The notes under the pieces are model-generated. The model was not told where the DNA came from and ran no database searches. It saw only the letters and a list, made by a program, of their open reading frames with translations. The translations under genes were made by a program, and so were the position numbers. 64,000 nucleotides of DNA from Cytophagaceae bacterium (GTDB taxonomy: Bacteria > Bacteroidota > Bacteroidia > Cytophagales > UBA9547): the NCBI GenBank assembly GCA_027488865.1, contig JAIYAU010000044.1:1-64000 (forward strand), in the 5' to 3' direction. Positions 34,676 through 44,731 of the stretch are shown here, piece after piece (position 1 is the first letter of the stretch; every line of letters starts with the position of its first letter).

Positions 34676-35764
34676 ATGAAAGAACGGGTTTTAAAGGCCT
34701 TATCCACTGTGGAGGAGCCAGATCTTAAAAAGGATCTAGTAACGCTTAACATGATTAAGGATGTTGAAGTAGTAGATAAAAAAGTGACATTTACAGTGGT
34801 ATTAACCACACCAGCCTGTCCGCTGAAGGAATTAATAAAGAATAATTGCACTAAGGCGGTTAAAGCTGAACTTGGTGATGATTATGAAGTAGAAGTGAAA
34901 CTTACCGCTGATGTTACCTGGGGCAGAACAGGCAATCAGCCAATTTTAACCTCAGTTAAAAATATAATTGCCATTGCTTCAGGCAAAGGTGGTGTGGGTA
35001 AATCCACTGTTACTTCCAATCTGGCGGTGGCATTACAAAAATCTGGGGCTAAAGTAGGCCTTATCGATGCAGATATTTCTGGGCCATCTATACCTGTAAT
35101 GTTTGACTGTGAAGCAGAAAAGCCAATGATTGTGCAGCGTGATGGCAAAAACTGGATTGTTCCTGTTGAACGATATGGTATTAAACTTATCTCTATTGGG
35201 TTTTTAACACCTTCTGAAAGTGCTGTAGTATGGCGTGGTCCTATGGCAAGCACTGCTTTAAGACAATTTATTACAGACTGTGATTGGGGCGATTTAGATT
35301 ATCTACTTATTGATTTGCCGCCAGGCACAAGCGACATTCATCTTACACTTGTGCAAACAGTACCTGTTACAGGTGCAGTTATCATTACTACCCCGCAAAA
35401 GGTGGCTTTAGCAGATGCTCAAAAGGGTTTGTCCATGTTTAGCCAAGGACAAATTAATGTTCCTGTATTAGGTGTAGTTGAAAATATGGCCTATTTTACA
35501 CCAGAAGAATTGCCAAATAATAAATATTATATTTTTGGCAAAGATGGAGGTAAAAAGTTGGCTGATCATAACAAAGTGCCATATCTTGGCCAAATACCAT
35601 TAGTGCAAAGTATCAGAGAGGCTGGAGACAGCGGACATCCCGCAGTAATGACAGAGGGTGTTATTGCCGAAGCATTTGAAAATGTAGCAGAAGCATTGGC
35701 ACAACAAGTAGCCATTAGGAATGCATCTTTGGCACAAACTAAAAAGGTAGAAATTAAGTTATAA
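34676..35764 (+). CDS. Mrp/ApbC-family iron-sulfur carrier ATPase, 362 aa
   Basis: This P-loop protein carries and transfers Fe-S clusters. The N-terminal 90 residues are a MIP18/DUF59 domain (LKDLV-type start, TTPACPLKE). The ATPase carries the deviant Walker A ASGKGGVGKST and the switch LIDLPPGTSDIHL. The C-terminal CxxC pair that binds a bridging cluster in many relatives is not visible where expected (VENMAYFTPEELPNNKYY), a variant I know from Bacteroidota. The NifU-like gene follows 26 bases later, consistent with a shared role in cluster delivery. Confidence 0.92.
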   Translation: MKERVLKALSTVEEPDLKKDLVTLNMIKDVEVVDKKVTFTVVLTTPACPLKELIKNNCTKAVKAELGDDYEVEVKLTADVTWGRTGNQPILTSVKNIIAIASGKGGVGKSTVTSNLAVALQKSGAKVGLIDADISGPSIPVMFDCEAEKPMIVQRDGKNWIVPVERYGIKLISIGFLTPSESAVVWRGPMASTALRQFITDCDWGDLDYLLIDLPPGTSDIHLTLVQTVPVTGAVIITTPQKVALADAQKGLSMFSQGQINVPVLGVVENMAYFTPEELPNNKYYIFGKDGGKKLADHNKVPYLGQIPLVQSIREAGDSGHPAVMTEGVIAEAFENVAEALAQQVAIRNASLAQTKKVEIKL

Positions 35765-35790
35765 GAAGTAAAGCATCCAAATAATTCATA

Positions 35791-36030
35791 ATGATACAGT
35801 TATTAGAACGTGTTGAAACAGCACTTGATTCGATCAGGCCTTATTTAGAAGCTGATGGAGGAAATGTTAAACTTGTAGAAGTGACTGACCAAATGGTGGT
35901 TAAACTTGAACTGTTGGGAAACTGTGGTTCTTGCCCTATGTCTGCCATGACTTTAAAGGCTGGGGTAGAAGACGCTATCAAAAGGGCTGTGCCAGAAATT
36001 ACTTCTGTACAGGCCGTTAACGTAGCCTAA
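35791..36030 (+). CDS. NifU C-terminal-domain protein, 79 aa
   Basis: This is a small Fe-S scaffold/carrier of the Nfu type. It contains IRPYLEADGGNVKLVEV and the cluster-binding GNCGSCPMSAMTLK with the CxxC pair. Length matches a single Nfu domain. It follows mrp directly, supporting a common function in Fe-S maturation. Confidence 0.93.
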   Translation: MIQLLERVETALDSIRPYLEADGGNVKLVEVTDQMVVKLELLGNCGSCPMSAMTLKAGVEDAIKRAVPEITSVQAVNVA

Positions 36031-36181
36031 AAATATTTCTTTAATAGATTTATTTTACTAACCATTTGGTTGGCACCGTCCATTAAAGTTGAACTTTGAC
36101 AAAATTAGTTCTGTTGAGAGTTCAACTTGTTTGATAATTCAACTTTTTACTATCACCTCGCAATTCTTTAAATACTTTTGA

Positions 36182-37429
36182 ATGTTTGATTTAGATAAGT
36201 GGCAGGAGATTTATATTACCATCAGCAAACATAAACTACGCACAGCACTCACTGCATTTGGTGTTTTTTGGGGCATATTTATGTTGGTACTTTTACTGGG
36301 CTCTGGCAAAGGTTTAGAAAATGGCGTCTATAGTATGTTTAGCAACTTGGCTAAAAACAGTATCTGGATCTGGACGGGCAAAACTACCATTCCTTATAAC
36401 GGATTAAAACCTGGAAGGCAGATTATTTTTAACTTAGATGACTACGAAGCTTTAAAACGCGATATTCCTGAGCTGAATTATATTGCGCCTGGTACAAGCC
36501 TTCCTGGTGATTATACGGTTAATTACCAAACAAAAAATGGTTCTTTTAGAGTAGGCGGAGATTATCCCGATATTAACAAAATAAGGGCAGTAAATATTCT
36601 TTCTGGAAGATTTCTCAACGATAATGATATCAAAGATTGTAGAAAAGTTGCTGTAGTAGGCACAAGGGTAGTGGATATTTTGTTTGGCATTGAAGAACCG
36701 ATTGGCAAATATATTTCCATAAAAGGTGTTTATTTTCAAGTAGTCGGTGTATTTGAGCCTATCAGTTCTGGTGGTGATGGCCGCAACGATGCTGAAAAAA
36801 TATATATTCCACTTACTACATTACACCGCACTTATAACACCAATCGAGTGACTAGCTTTGCCATTAATCCTAAAGATGGTGTAGATGCCACTTGGCTCGA
36901 ACAAAATGTACTGGCCTACTTAGCCCAAAGACATAGCGTATCGCCCGAAGATAAGAGTGCTATTGGCGCTTGGAACTCTGCTAAGGAGGTGGGAAAGTTT
37001 GAAGGATTGTTCACTGGTATTCAAATTTTTGTGTGGGTGATTGGTATTTTTACCATTATTGCTGGTATTGTTGGCGTAAGTAATATTATGATAATTATAG
37101 TGAATGAACGAACCAAAGAAATTGGAATTAGAAAGGCATTGGGGGCTACACCAGGCTCTATTGTGAGTCAAATTATTACAGAATCCATAGTTATTACCTC
37201 CTTTGCGGGATATTTTGGCCTGGTATTGGGTATTGGCTTGATAGAAACGGTTAAATCAGCATTAAATAACCTACCTAGTCAGCCCCCATTTTTTCGTAAT
37301 CCCGATGTTGACATTTTAACCATATTTTATGCACTGCTTATTTTGGTTGTATCGGGTGCGCTTGCAGGATTTTTCCCTGCTCGTAAGGCAGCACTCATCA
37401 AACCCATCGAAGCATTACGAACTGATTAG
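36182..37429 (+). CDS. MacB-type ABC transporter permease, 415 aa
   Basis: This is the membrane subunit of a mechanotransmission ABC transporter. The N-terminus (KHKLRTALTAFGVFWGIFMLVLLL) is helix 1, then a large periplasmic MacB_PCD domain, then three helices of the FtsX domain (VWVIGIFTIIAGIVGVSNIM, IGIRKALGA, ILVVSGALAGFFPARKAALI). The ATPase subunit is not encoded in the neighbourhood. The next gene is an adaptor protein, so they probably form an export unit with an ATPase encoded elsewhere. Confidence 0.9.
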   Translation: MFDLDKWQEIYITISKHKLRTALTAFGVFWGIFMLVLLLGSGKGLENGVYSMFSNLAKNSIWIWTGKTTIPYNGLKPGRQIIFNLDDYEALKRDIPELNYIAPGTSLPGDYTVNYQTKNGSFRVGGDYPDINKIRAVNILSGRFLNDNDIKDCRKVAVVGTRVVDILFGIEEPIGKYISIKGVYFQVVGVFEPISSGGDGRNDAEKIYIPLTTLHRTYNTNRVTSFAINPKDGVDATWLEQNVLAYLAQRHSVSPEDKSAIGAWNSAKEVGKFEGLFTGIQIFVWVIGIFTIIAGIVGVSNIMIIIVNERTKEIGIRKALGATPGSIVSQIITESIVITSFAGYFGLVLGIGLIETVKSALNNLPSQPPFFRNPDVDILTIFYALLILVVSGALAGFFPARKAALIKPIEALRTD

Positions 37430-37488
37430 TAAATAGCACTCAAACAAAGTTTTCTAAGAGTATCATTGTTAAATATTATAATGAGTTT

Positions 37489-38631
37489 ATGAAGAGTTAT
37501 ATAAGAATTTTTTCTGCAATCATATTTTTAGCATTGCTCGGATATTCCATCTTTTTTTTAATTAAAAAGTCACAAAGTAAACCTGTGATATTTGAGCTTG
37601 CCTCGCCAGAGTATATTGACATAAGTAGAAAAACGGTGGCTACTGGATCTGTAGTGCCTAGACAAGAGGTAAATGTAAAACCTCAAACCTCTGGCGTTAT
37701 TGATGAAATATATGTAGAAGCAGGGCAGTTTATTTCAAAAGGGCATCTTATTGCCAAAATAAAAATTGTACCAAACATGGTTACTGTAAACAACGCAGAA
37801 ACCAACTTAGCAACTTCTCGGGTAAACTTAGAACAGGCCAAAAAGGAATTAGAACGGTATGAAAAATTATACAATGACAAAGTAGTGCCGGAGCAAGAAT
37901 ATAGAAGATTTTTAGTTGACTATAATCTAAAAAAAGAAAATTTTGAAGCTGCGGATGCCAATCTTCAACTGGTGAAAGAAGGTGCTACTAAAAAGGGACA
38001 ATCTAATAATCTCGTGTATTCTACTGTTAACGGAATGGTGCTAGACGTGCCTGTTAAAATAGGAAGCTCGGTGATAGAAAGAAATAATTTTAATGAAGGC
38101 ACCACCTTGTGCAGTGTAGCAGACATGAACAATCTGGTTTTTGAAGGCAAGGTTGATGAATCTGAAGTGGGCAAAATCAAGGTAGGAATGCCTTTAAAAC
38201 TTACCATAGGCGCAATTGACAATAAATCTTTTGACGCTAATCTTGAGTTTATTTCTCCAAAGGGTATCTTAGATGAAGGAGCTATTAAGTTTCTAATTAA
38301 GGCTAAACTTCAACTCAAGCAAGGTGAATTTATAAGGGCTGGTTATAGTGCCAATGCAGATATTGTGCTTGAAAAGAAAAGTAAGGTATTGGCTGTAAAA
38401 GAATCTTTACTTCTTTTTGGCAAGGATAGTACTTATGTAGAGGTAGAAACTAAGCCACAAGTATTTGAAAAGCGTCTCTTAAAAACTGGTATTTCTGATG
38501 GGATTAATATTGAAGTATTGGCTGGGTTGAGCACCAAAGATAAAATAAAGGTACCTATCGTGAGTACAGATACTAAAACAAAAGCAACCACTTCCCCAAG
38601 AATAGGAGGCGGCCCAAGAGGAGGAAGATAA
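37489..38631 (+). CDS. HlyD/MacA-type periplasmic adaptor, 380 aa
   Basis: This is a membrane-fusion protein partnering the MacB-like permease upstream (60-base gap). A single N-terminal helix (IFSAIIFLALLGYSIFFLI) anchors it. The barrel-sandwich half-motifs are KPQTSGVIDEIYVEAGQFISKG and STVNGMVLDVPVKIGSSV, with a coiled-coil hairpin between. It ends in a basic glycine/arginine tail (RIGGGPRGGR). A TolC-like channel is not nearby. Confidence 0.9.
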   Translation: MKSYIRIFSAIIFLALLGYSIFFLIKKSQSKPVIFELASPEYIDISRKTVATGSVVPRQEVNVKPQTSGVIDEIYVEAGQFISKGHLIAKIKIVPNMVTVNNAETNLATSRVNLEQAKKELERYEKLYNDKVVPEQEYRRFLVDYNLKKENFEAADANLQLVKEGATKKGQSNNLVYSTVNGMVLDVPVKIGSSVIERNNFNEGTTLCSVADMNNLVFEGKVDESEVGKIKVGMPLKLTIGAIDNKSFDANLEFISPKGILDEGAIKFLIKAKLQLKQGEFIRAGYSANADIVLEKKSKVLAVKESLLLFGKDSTYVEVETKPQVFEKRLLKTGISDGINIEVLAGLSTKDKIKVPIVSTDTKTKATTSPRIGGGPRGGR

Positions 38632-38811
38632 AATAAAAAGCTTTACTTCTTGGTTTTAAAAAATAAACCTATAACCCAAGGTGGTATTATTTTCAAATAT
38701 CTTCAAAAAACCAGCTAGCATTTACAAAAATAAACAATTTATTAATTGGTAAATTGGTTCTTCGGACATAATTTTATATTATCTATATATTTAGTAGACA
38801 ATAAACAATTT

Positions 38812-39972
38812 ATGGCACAATATTCATTAAAAGAATTAGTTTGGTATTTTTTTAAACTAGGCAGCTTAGGTTTTGGTGGACCTGTCGCTTTAGCCGGTTA
38901 TATGCACCGAGACTTAGTTGAAAAAAAAGCTTGGATATCTGAAGCCGAATATAAAGAAGGACTTGCGTTATCTCAGCTAGCACCAGGGCCAATGGCTACA
39001 CAACTTGGAATTTATTTAGGATACGCGCACTATGGAGTTATTGGAGCTACATTAACTGGAATCGCTTTTGTATTGCCGTCTTTTGTATTGGTAGTTTGTA
39101 TTGGTCTAACTTATAGATATTTTGGAGGCTTACCGTGGATGCAGGCAATTTTTTATGGAGTTGGAGCTGCAGTAATTGGAATTATAGCAATTAGTTGTTA
39201 CAAGCTTACCACCAAGTCAATTAGTAAAATTGAAATAAATGCATTTAAGGATAAATGGTTATTATGGTTATTTTTTATAGTTTCCATGGTTTATACTTTT
39301 ATCACCCAATCAGAAGAAGTGCTAATTATGTTGCTTGCTGGTGTTATATATATGTTTATAAAATCATCCCCAAATTTTTTAAAAAACAACGCCAACAACG
39401 TAGTACTATTAGACCTGTTTGCATTAACTGATTGGAATAGCCATCAACTAGTTAAATTGGCCATTTTTTTCCTTAAAGCTGGCGCATTTGTATTTGGCAG
39501 TGGATTAGCCATTGTGCCATTTTTGCATGGAGGACTAGTACATGAAAATCATTGGCTGACAGAACAAGAATTTTTAGATGCTGTGGCTGTGGCAATGATT
39601 AGTCCAGGTCCTGTTGTAATTACAGTAGCATTTATTGGTTTTTTAATAGCAGGAATTCCTGGTGCTACGGTAGCTGCTTTTGCCACTTTTTTACCCTGCT
39701 ATTTATTTACAGTCCTACCTGCACCATATTTTAAAAAAATAGCCTCAAATACCCAAATAAAGTATTTTGTAGAGGGTATAACCGCGGCGGTTGTCGGAGC
39801 TCTCACTGGCGCAGTTGGTGTCATTGCCTTAAAAAGCATTGTGGATATCTATACCCTACTTATTGCTGTGATCTCTATGGTATTATTGTTAAAAATAAAA
39901 TGGGTAAATGAACCCCTAATAATCGTTTTGGCTGCATTTATTGGGTTTATTATAAAAACTTGGTTTGTTTAA
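38812..39972 (+). CDS. chrA: Chromate transporter, ChrA family, 386 aa
   Basis: This is a two-domain CHR-family membrane protein. The repeat signatures appear twice: LGSLGFGGPVALAGYMHRDLVE with LSQLAPGPMATQLGIYLGY in the first half, and FGSGLAIVPFLHGGLVHENHW with AVAMISPGPVVITVAFIGFL in the second. The family exports chromate, though many members have unknown anion specificity. The ATG at 38812 fits the family start; an upstream ATG at 38746 would add 22 unrelated residues. Confidence 0.92.
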   Translation: MAQYSLKELVWYFFKLGSLGFGGPVALAGYMHRDLVEKKAWISEAEYKEGLALSQLAPGPMATQLGIYLGYAHYGVIGATLTGIAFVLPSFVLVVCIGLTYRYFGGLPWMQAIFYGVGAAVIGIIAISCYKLTTKSISKIEINAFKDKWLLWLFFIVSMVYTFITQSEEVLIMLLAGVIYMFIKSSPNFLKNNANNVVLLDLFALTDWNSHQLVKLAIFFLKAGAFVFGSGLAIVPFLHGGLVHENHWLTEQEFLDAVAVAMISPGPVVITVAFIGFLIAGIPGATVAAFATFLPCYLFTVLPAPYFKKIASNTQIKYFVEGITAAVVGALTGAVGVIALKSIVDIYTLLIAVISMVLLLKIKWVNEPLIIVLAAFIGFIIKTWFV

Positions 39973-40344
39973 CCCATTTTAACGTCAACATTATTCCTGG
40001 TGAAAATGTTTTAAATGAACAACTTTAAAATAATCTTTGATCCTACCAAATAATTATCCTAAAGGTTAACTTATCTATTTTATTTTCAGTAAGTTATAAT
40101 TCCAATGAATAATACGTTGAAATCCAACACACAATTTAAAATCTGTCAAGTTTTTATTTGGGGAACTTCAGTTTTTACCGGTTTTTATTTAAACCTAATA
40201 GGTCGTCTTACAAGAACGTATAAAAAATAATTTGGGTTAAAAATACCTAAAAGATTAATTTTCCCAAAATTAGGGTTAAATAAAAAAGGCTGCCCTCATT
40301 GGACAGCCCTTCTTTTATTTAACTTGATTGAAGTTAATTCATAC
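39973..40344. other. 372-base intergenic region between chrA and rpoC
   Basis: The two genes converge here. Apart from the rpoC terminator near the right end, I see no gene, repeat or structured RNA; the remainder is AT-rich. Confidence 0.6.
40282..40316 (-). terminator. Terminator of the rpoBC transcript
   Basis: On the minus strand GGGCTG (with flanking AA) pairs with CAGCC (40304-40308 with 40288-40292) and is followed by TTTTTTATT. It lies 29 bases past the rpoC stop codon. A T-rich run on the other side (TCTTTTATTT) may also stop chrA transcription. Confidence 0.7.
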
Positions 40345-43300
40345 TTAATCTTGAACCAACTCTTTCTTTTTGCTATTAAACGCCTCTTTTGAAGAAACTA
40401 ATGCATCATATTCCTCTTGCGAGCCAACAATGATATCATTGTACTCTCTTAAGCCAGTTCCTGCTGGTATTAAATGCCCAACAATTACGTTTTCTTTCAA
40501 TCCAAGTAAGTTATCAGTTTTGCCTCTTATCGACGCCTCACTCAATACCTTGGTAGTTTCTTGGAAAGATGCAGCCGAAATAAAGCTTTCAGTACCTAAT
40601 GACGCTTGAGTGATACCTTGTAATGTAGGTCTAGAAACAGCAGCCTCTGCATCTCTCACCACCACAAGTTTCATATCTTTGCGTTTCAAATTAGAATTTT
40701 CATCTCTAAGTTTTCTAGCACTTACGATCATACCAGGCTTTAAATTAGCAGAATCACCGGCATCCATTACCACTTTCTTATCAAGAATGGTATCATTTTC
40801 CTCTCTAAAGGTAAACTTATCAATAACCTGTCCTTGTAAGAAATTAGTATCTCCCGCCTCAATTATTTCTACTTTCTGCATCATTTGACGCACAATAGTC
40901 TCAATGTGTTTATCATTAATTTTAACACCTTGTAATCTGTATACTTCTTGAATCTCGTTCACCAAATACTCTTGAACAGCAGTTGGTCCCTTGATAGCTA
41001 AAATATCTGATGGAGTAATTGCGCCATCGGTTAAAGGCATACCTGCCCTTACGAAATCATTATCTTGAACTAGAATATGTTTAGACAAAGGCACCATGTA
41101 TCTTTTTCTAATTCCATCTCTTGATTCAATGTATATTTCACGATTGCCTCGTTTAACACCACCATACGTTACAACACCATCAATTTCAGATACTACCGCG
41201 GGGTTAGAAGGATTACGCGCTTCGAATAATTCTGTAACACGTGGCAAACCACCCGTAATATCTCTAGTTTTACCAGCAGAACGAGGTATTTTTGCTAAAA
41301 CTTGACCAGCTTTAATTTTATCACCATTCTCTACCACTAAGTGAGCACCAACAGGCAAGTTGTAAACTTTAGCTTCATTCTTAGTAGAAGTTAAAATAAT
41401 AGCAGGATTTTTAGCTTTATCTTTTGTTTCTATTATTACTTTCTCACGGTGACCAGTCTGTTCATCAAATTCCTCTTTGTAAGTAATACCGTCTTCAATA
41501 GCATCAAACTCAACTGTTCCATCAAATTCGGTAAGAATTACCGCATTATATGGATCCCAATTACAAAGCTCCTCCCCTTTCGCTACCTTTTGACCTTCTT
41601 TTACTTTTAAGAATGATCCATAAGGTACGTGGTTTGAAATCAATACTTTATTGTTGTTATCAACTATTTTAATTTCACCTGAACGACCTAAAATGATATC
41701 CACATTTTCACCTTCATTGTTGGTGGCAGATATAATTTTAATGTCTTCAAATTGTACAATACCTTCAAATTTAGCTTTGATATTTGCATCTACTGCTATG
41801 TTTGAGGCTGTACCACCTACGTGGAAAGTCCTTAAGGTTAACTGAGTTCCAGGTTCTCCAATAGACTGAGCTGCAATAACTCCTACTGCCTCACCTCTTT
41901 GAACCATTTTACCTCTAGCTAAATTTCTTCCATAACACTTCGCACAAACACCACGCTTAGTTTCACAAGTTAATACTGAACGAATTTCTACTGATTCTAA
42001 ACTTGTAGCATCAATTAACTTAGCTTTGTCTTCGTTAATTTCTTCGCCACTTTCTACCAACAATACATTAGTGATTGGATCATAAACGTCATGAACAGAA
42101 ACACGGCCCAAAATACGATCAGCCAATGGTTCTACTATATCCTCATTATCCTTTAATGCGAAAACTTGTATACCTCTTAACGTACCACAATCTGGTTCAT
42201 TTATTATTACATCCTGCGCAACATCCACCAAACGTCTTGTTAAATATCCAGCATCAGCAGTTTTTAAAGCAGTATCAGCCAAACCTTTACGAGCACCGTG
42301 GGTAGAGATGAAGTACTCCAATACATCAAGACCTTCTTTAAAGTTTGATAAAATTGGATTCTCGATGATTTCTCCTACCGATCCTTGTAAATTCTTTTGA
42401 GGCTTAGCCATTAGACCCCTCATACCGCCCAACTGACGAATTTGCTCTCTAGATCCACGTGCACCAGAGTGCATCATCATATAAATAGAGTTAAATCCTT
42501 GATCGTCGGTTTCAAGTTTATCCATCAAGGTTTGGGTAATGGTTGAGTTTACCCTCGTCCAAATATCAATTACCTGATTGTACCTTTCGTTGTCAGTAAT
42601 TAGACCCATCAAATAATTGGTCCAAACACTATCAACATCAATTTTAGCCTGAGCCACTAATTCTTCCTTATTACCCGGAATCATAATGTCAGAAAGACCA
42701 ATTGACAATCCACCTTTGTAAGCCGTTTGGAAACCTAATTCTTTAATATCATCTAAAAATTTGGCTGTTTTAGCCATTCCAGCAGCTTTAAATACTGTTG
42801 AAATAATTTGTTGAAGCTTTTTCTTAGTAAGTAGTTCATTCAAGTACCCTACTTCTTCAGGTATTAATTGATTAAATAAAACCCTACCTGCAACAGTATC
42901 AACAATAGCTATTTTAAAAGTGCCATCCTCGTTTTTAACACGAGTTCTCACCTTAATATTTGCATGTTTAGAGATTTTACCTTCATTGATGGCTATAACT
43001 ACTTCTTCCGCACCATAGAAAGTCATTCCTTCTCCTGGAACTACTAGATCCTTTGTACTTTTTCTACCCTTAGTAACATAATATAACCCAAGAACCATGT
43101 CTTGAGATGGAACCGTAATTGGTGCCCCATTGGCAGGGTTAAGTATATTATGCGACGATAACATTAAGAGAGAGGCTTCCAATATAGCATCATGTCCAAG
43201 TGGAACGTGAACAGCCATTTGATCACCATCAAAATCAGCGTTAAAAGCAGTACATGTAAGAGGATGCAATTGTATCGCTTTGCCTTCTATTAATTTTGGC

Positions 43301-44655
43301 TGAAAAGCTTGAATCCCTAGTCTATGCAATGTTGGGGCACGGTTTAGAAAAACAGGATGTCCTTTCAAAACGTTTTCCAAAATATCCCAAACTACAGGAT
43401 CTTTCCTATCAACTATTTTCTTGGCTGATTTAACAGTTTTTACAATTCCTCTTTCTATTAACTTACGGATAATAAACGGTTTAAATAACTCCGCTGCCAT
43501 ATCCTTAGGCAAGCCACATTCATGAAGTTTCAATTCTGGACCAACTACAATTACAGAACGACCAGAGTAATCTACACGTTTACCTAATAAATTTTGACGG
43601 AAACGACCTTGTTTCCCTTTTAACATATCAGAGAGTGACTTCAAGGCTCTATTACCTTCTGCTCTCACTGCGTTAACCTTTCTTGAGTTATCAAACAAAG
43701 AATCAACTGCCTCTTGAAGCATACGTTTTTCGTTACGTAAAATCACCTCAGGGGCTTTAATCTCTATTAAACGTTTTAAACGGTTATTTCTTATGATTAC
43801 CCTCCTATAAAGGTCATTTAAATCGGAAGTCGCAAATCTACCACCATCCAAAGGAACCAAAGGTCTAAGTTCTGGTGGTATAACCGGTACCATCCTGATA
43901 ATCATCCATTCTGGTTTGTTTTCAATACGAGTCCTTGAATCACGGAACGCTTCTACAACCTTAAGTCTTTTCAAGGCTTCAAGTTTACGTTGCTGAGAGG
44001 AGTCATTAGCCGCAGAATGGCGTAAGCTATAAGACAAATCATCTAGTTGAGTTCTAGATAATAGCATCTCCAAAGCATCCGCACCCATTTTTGCAATAAA
44101 CTTATTCGGGTCAAGATCGTCCAACATTTGGTTTTCTCTCGGCAATTTATCCAAAATGTCAAGGTATTCATCTTCTGTTAAGAAATCTAATGTATTTACC
44201 CCGTCTTCGGCTTTAATACCAGGTTGGATTACTACATATCTTTCATAATAAATAATTTGATCTAACTTTTTTGTAGGCAAACCAAGTAAGTATCCAATTT
44301 TATTTGGTAACGAACGGAAATACCAAATATGAGCCACAGGAACTACAAGTTCAATGTGACCCATTCTTTCACGACGTACTTTTTTCTCAGTTACCTCAAC
44401 ACCGCAACGGTCACAAATAATACCCTTGTAACGAATTCTTTTGTATTTACCACAGTGACATTCCCAGTCTTTAACTGGCCCAAAAATACGTTCGCAAAAC
44501 AAACCACCCATTTCAGGTTTATAAGTTCTGTAATTAATAGTTTCAGGTTGTGTTACTTCACCGTGAGATGACTCCAAAATTGACTCAGGAGATGCCAAAC
44601 TAATGGTTATTCTTGTAAATTCCTGATTGATTTTTTTATTTTTCCTGAATGACAT
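40345..44655 (-). CDS. rpoC: RNA polymerase beta' subunit, 1436 aa
   Basis: This is the catalytic beta' subunit. The zinc ribbon reads [20 protein letters not shown] near the N-terminus; the active-site loop is [12 protein letters not shown], binding magnesium; the late zinc site [13 protein letters not shown] follows. The start at 44655 ([16 protein letters not shown]) is chosen because it matches the family; an upstream ATG at 44709 would put a hairpin inside the coding region. It follows rpoB after 76 bases. Confidence 0.98.
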   Translation of the reverse strand: MSFRKNKKINQEFTRITISLASPESILESSHGEVTQPETINYRTYKPEMGGLFCERIFGPVKDWECHCGKYKRIRYKGIICDRCGVEVTEKKVRRERMGHIELVVPVAHIWYFRSLPNKIGYLLGLPTKKLDQIIYYERYVVIQPGIKAEDGVNTLDFLTEDEYLDILDKLPRENQMLDDLDPNKFIAKMGADALEMLLSRTQLDDLSYSLRHSAANDSSQQRKLEALKRLKVVEAFRDSRTRIENKPEWMIIRMVPVIPPELRPLVPLDGGRFATSDLNDLYRRVIIRNNRLKRLIEIKAPEVILRNEKRMLQEAVDSLFDNSRKVNAVRAEGNRALKSLSDMLKGKQGRFRQNLLGKRVDYSGRSVIVVGPELKLHECGLPKDMAAELFKPFIIRKLIERGIVKTVKSAKKIVDRKDPVVWDILENVLKGHPVFLNRAPTLHRLGIQAFQPKLIEGKAIQLHPLTCTAFNADFDGDQMAVHVPLGHDAILEASLLMLSSHNILNPANGAPITVPSQDMVLGLYYVTKGRKSTKDLVVPGEGMTFYGAEEVVIAINEGKISKHANIKVRTRVKNEDGTFKIAIVDTVAGRVLFNQLIPEEVGYLNELLTKKKLQQIISTVFKAAGMAKTAKFLDDIKELGFQTAYKGGLSIGLSDIMIPGNKEELVAQAKIDVDSVWTNYLMGLITDNERYNQVIDIWTRVNSTITQTLMDKLETDDQGFNSIYMMMHSGARGSREQIRQLGGMRGLMAKPQKNLQGSVGEIIENPILSNFKEGLDVLEYFISTHGARKGLADTALKTADAGYLTRRLVDVAQDVIINEPDCGTLRGIQVFALKDNEDIVEPLADRILGRVSVHDVYDPITNVLLVESGEEINEDKAKLIDATSLESVEIRSVLTCETKRGVCAKCYGRNLARGKMVQRGEAVGVIAAQSIGEPGTQLTLRTFHVGGTASNIAVDANIKAKFEGIVQFEDIKIISATNNEGENVDIILGRSGEIKIVDNNNKVLISNHVPYGSFLKVKEGQKVAKGEELCNWDPYNAVILTEFDGTVEFDAIEDGITYKEEFDEQTGHREKVIIETKDKAKNPAIILTSTKNEAKVYNLPVGAHLVVENGDKIKAGQVLAKIPRSAGKTRDITGGLPRVTELFEARNPSNPAVVSEIDGVVTYGGVKRGNREIYIESRDGIRKRYMVPLSKHILVQDNDFVRAGMPLTDGAITPSDILAIKGPTAVQEYLVNEIQEVYRLQGVKINDKHIETIVRQMMQKVEIIEAGDTNFLQGQVIDKFTFREENDTILDKKVVMDAGDSANLKPGMIVSARKLRDENSNLKRKDMKLVVVRDAEAAVSRPTLQGITQASLGTESFISAASFQETTKVLSEASIRGKTDNLLGLKENVIVGHLIPAGTGLREYNDIIVGSQEEYDALVSSKEAFNSKKKELVQD

Positions 44656-44701
44656 TTTATAATATTTTATGTAAAAGACAGATTCAAAATAAAGTATAGG
44701 T

Positions 44702-44720
44702 AAGCCCATTTAAAGGGCTT
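44702..44720 (-). promoter_or_regulatory. Hairpin between rpoB and rpoC
   Basis: AAGCCC (44702-44707) pairs with GGGCTT (44715-44720) with a seven-base loop. It sits 12 bases past the rpoB stop codon. With no strong T-run it is more likely a processing or stability element than a terminator. Confidence 0.5.
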
Positions 44721-44731
44721 ACCATGAAATT

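Noticed and set aside
34387-34851. 154-codon minus-strand frame across the DUF1573/mrp junction
   Set aside because: It is antisense to two well-supported genes and its product resembles no family, with serine/phenylalanine-rich shadow composition.
36173-36180. TACTTTTG just before the MacB-like permease start
   Set aside because: It fits the -7 box, but no TTTG is found 19-20 bases upstream, and the start codon is only two bases away; not listed as a promoter.
42075-42305. Plus-strand open frame inside rpoC
   Set aside because: It is antisense to the strongly conserved beta' gene, has a biased composition and no start context; a shadow of the real gene. The other frames opposite rpoB and rpoC were dropped for the same reason.
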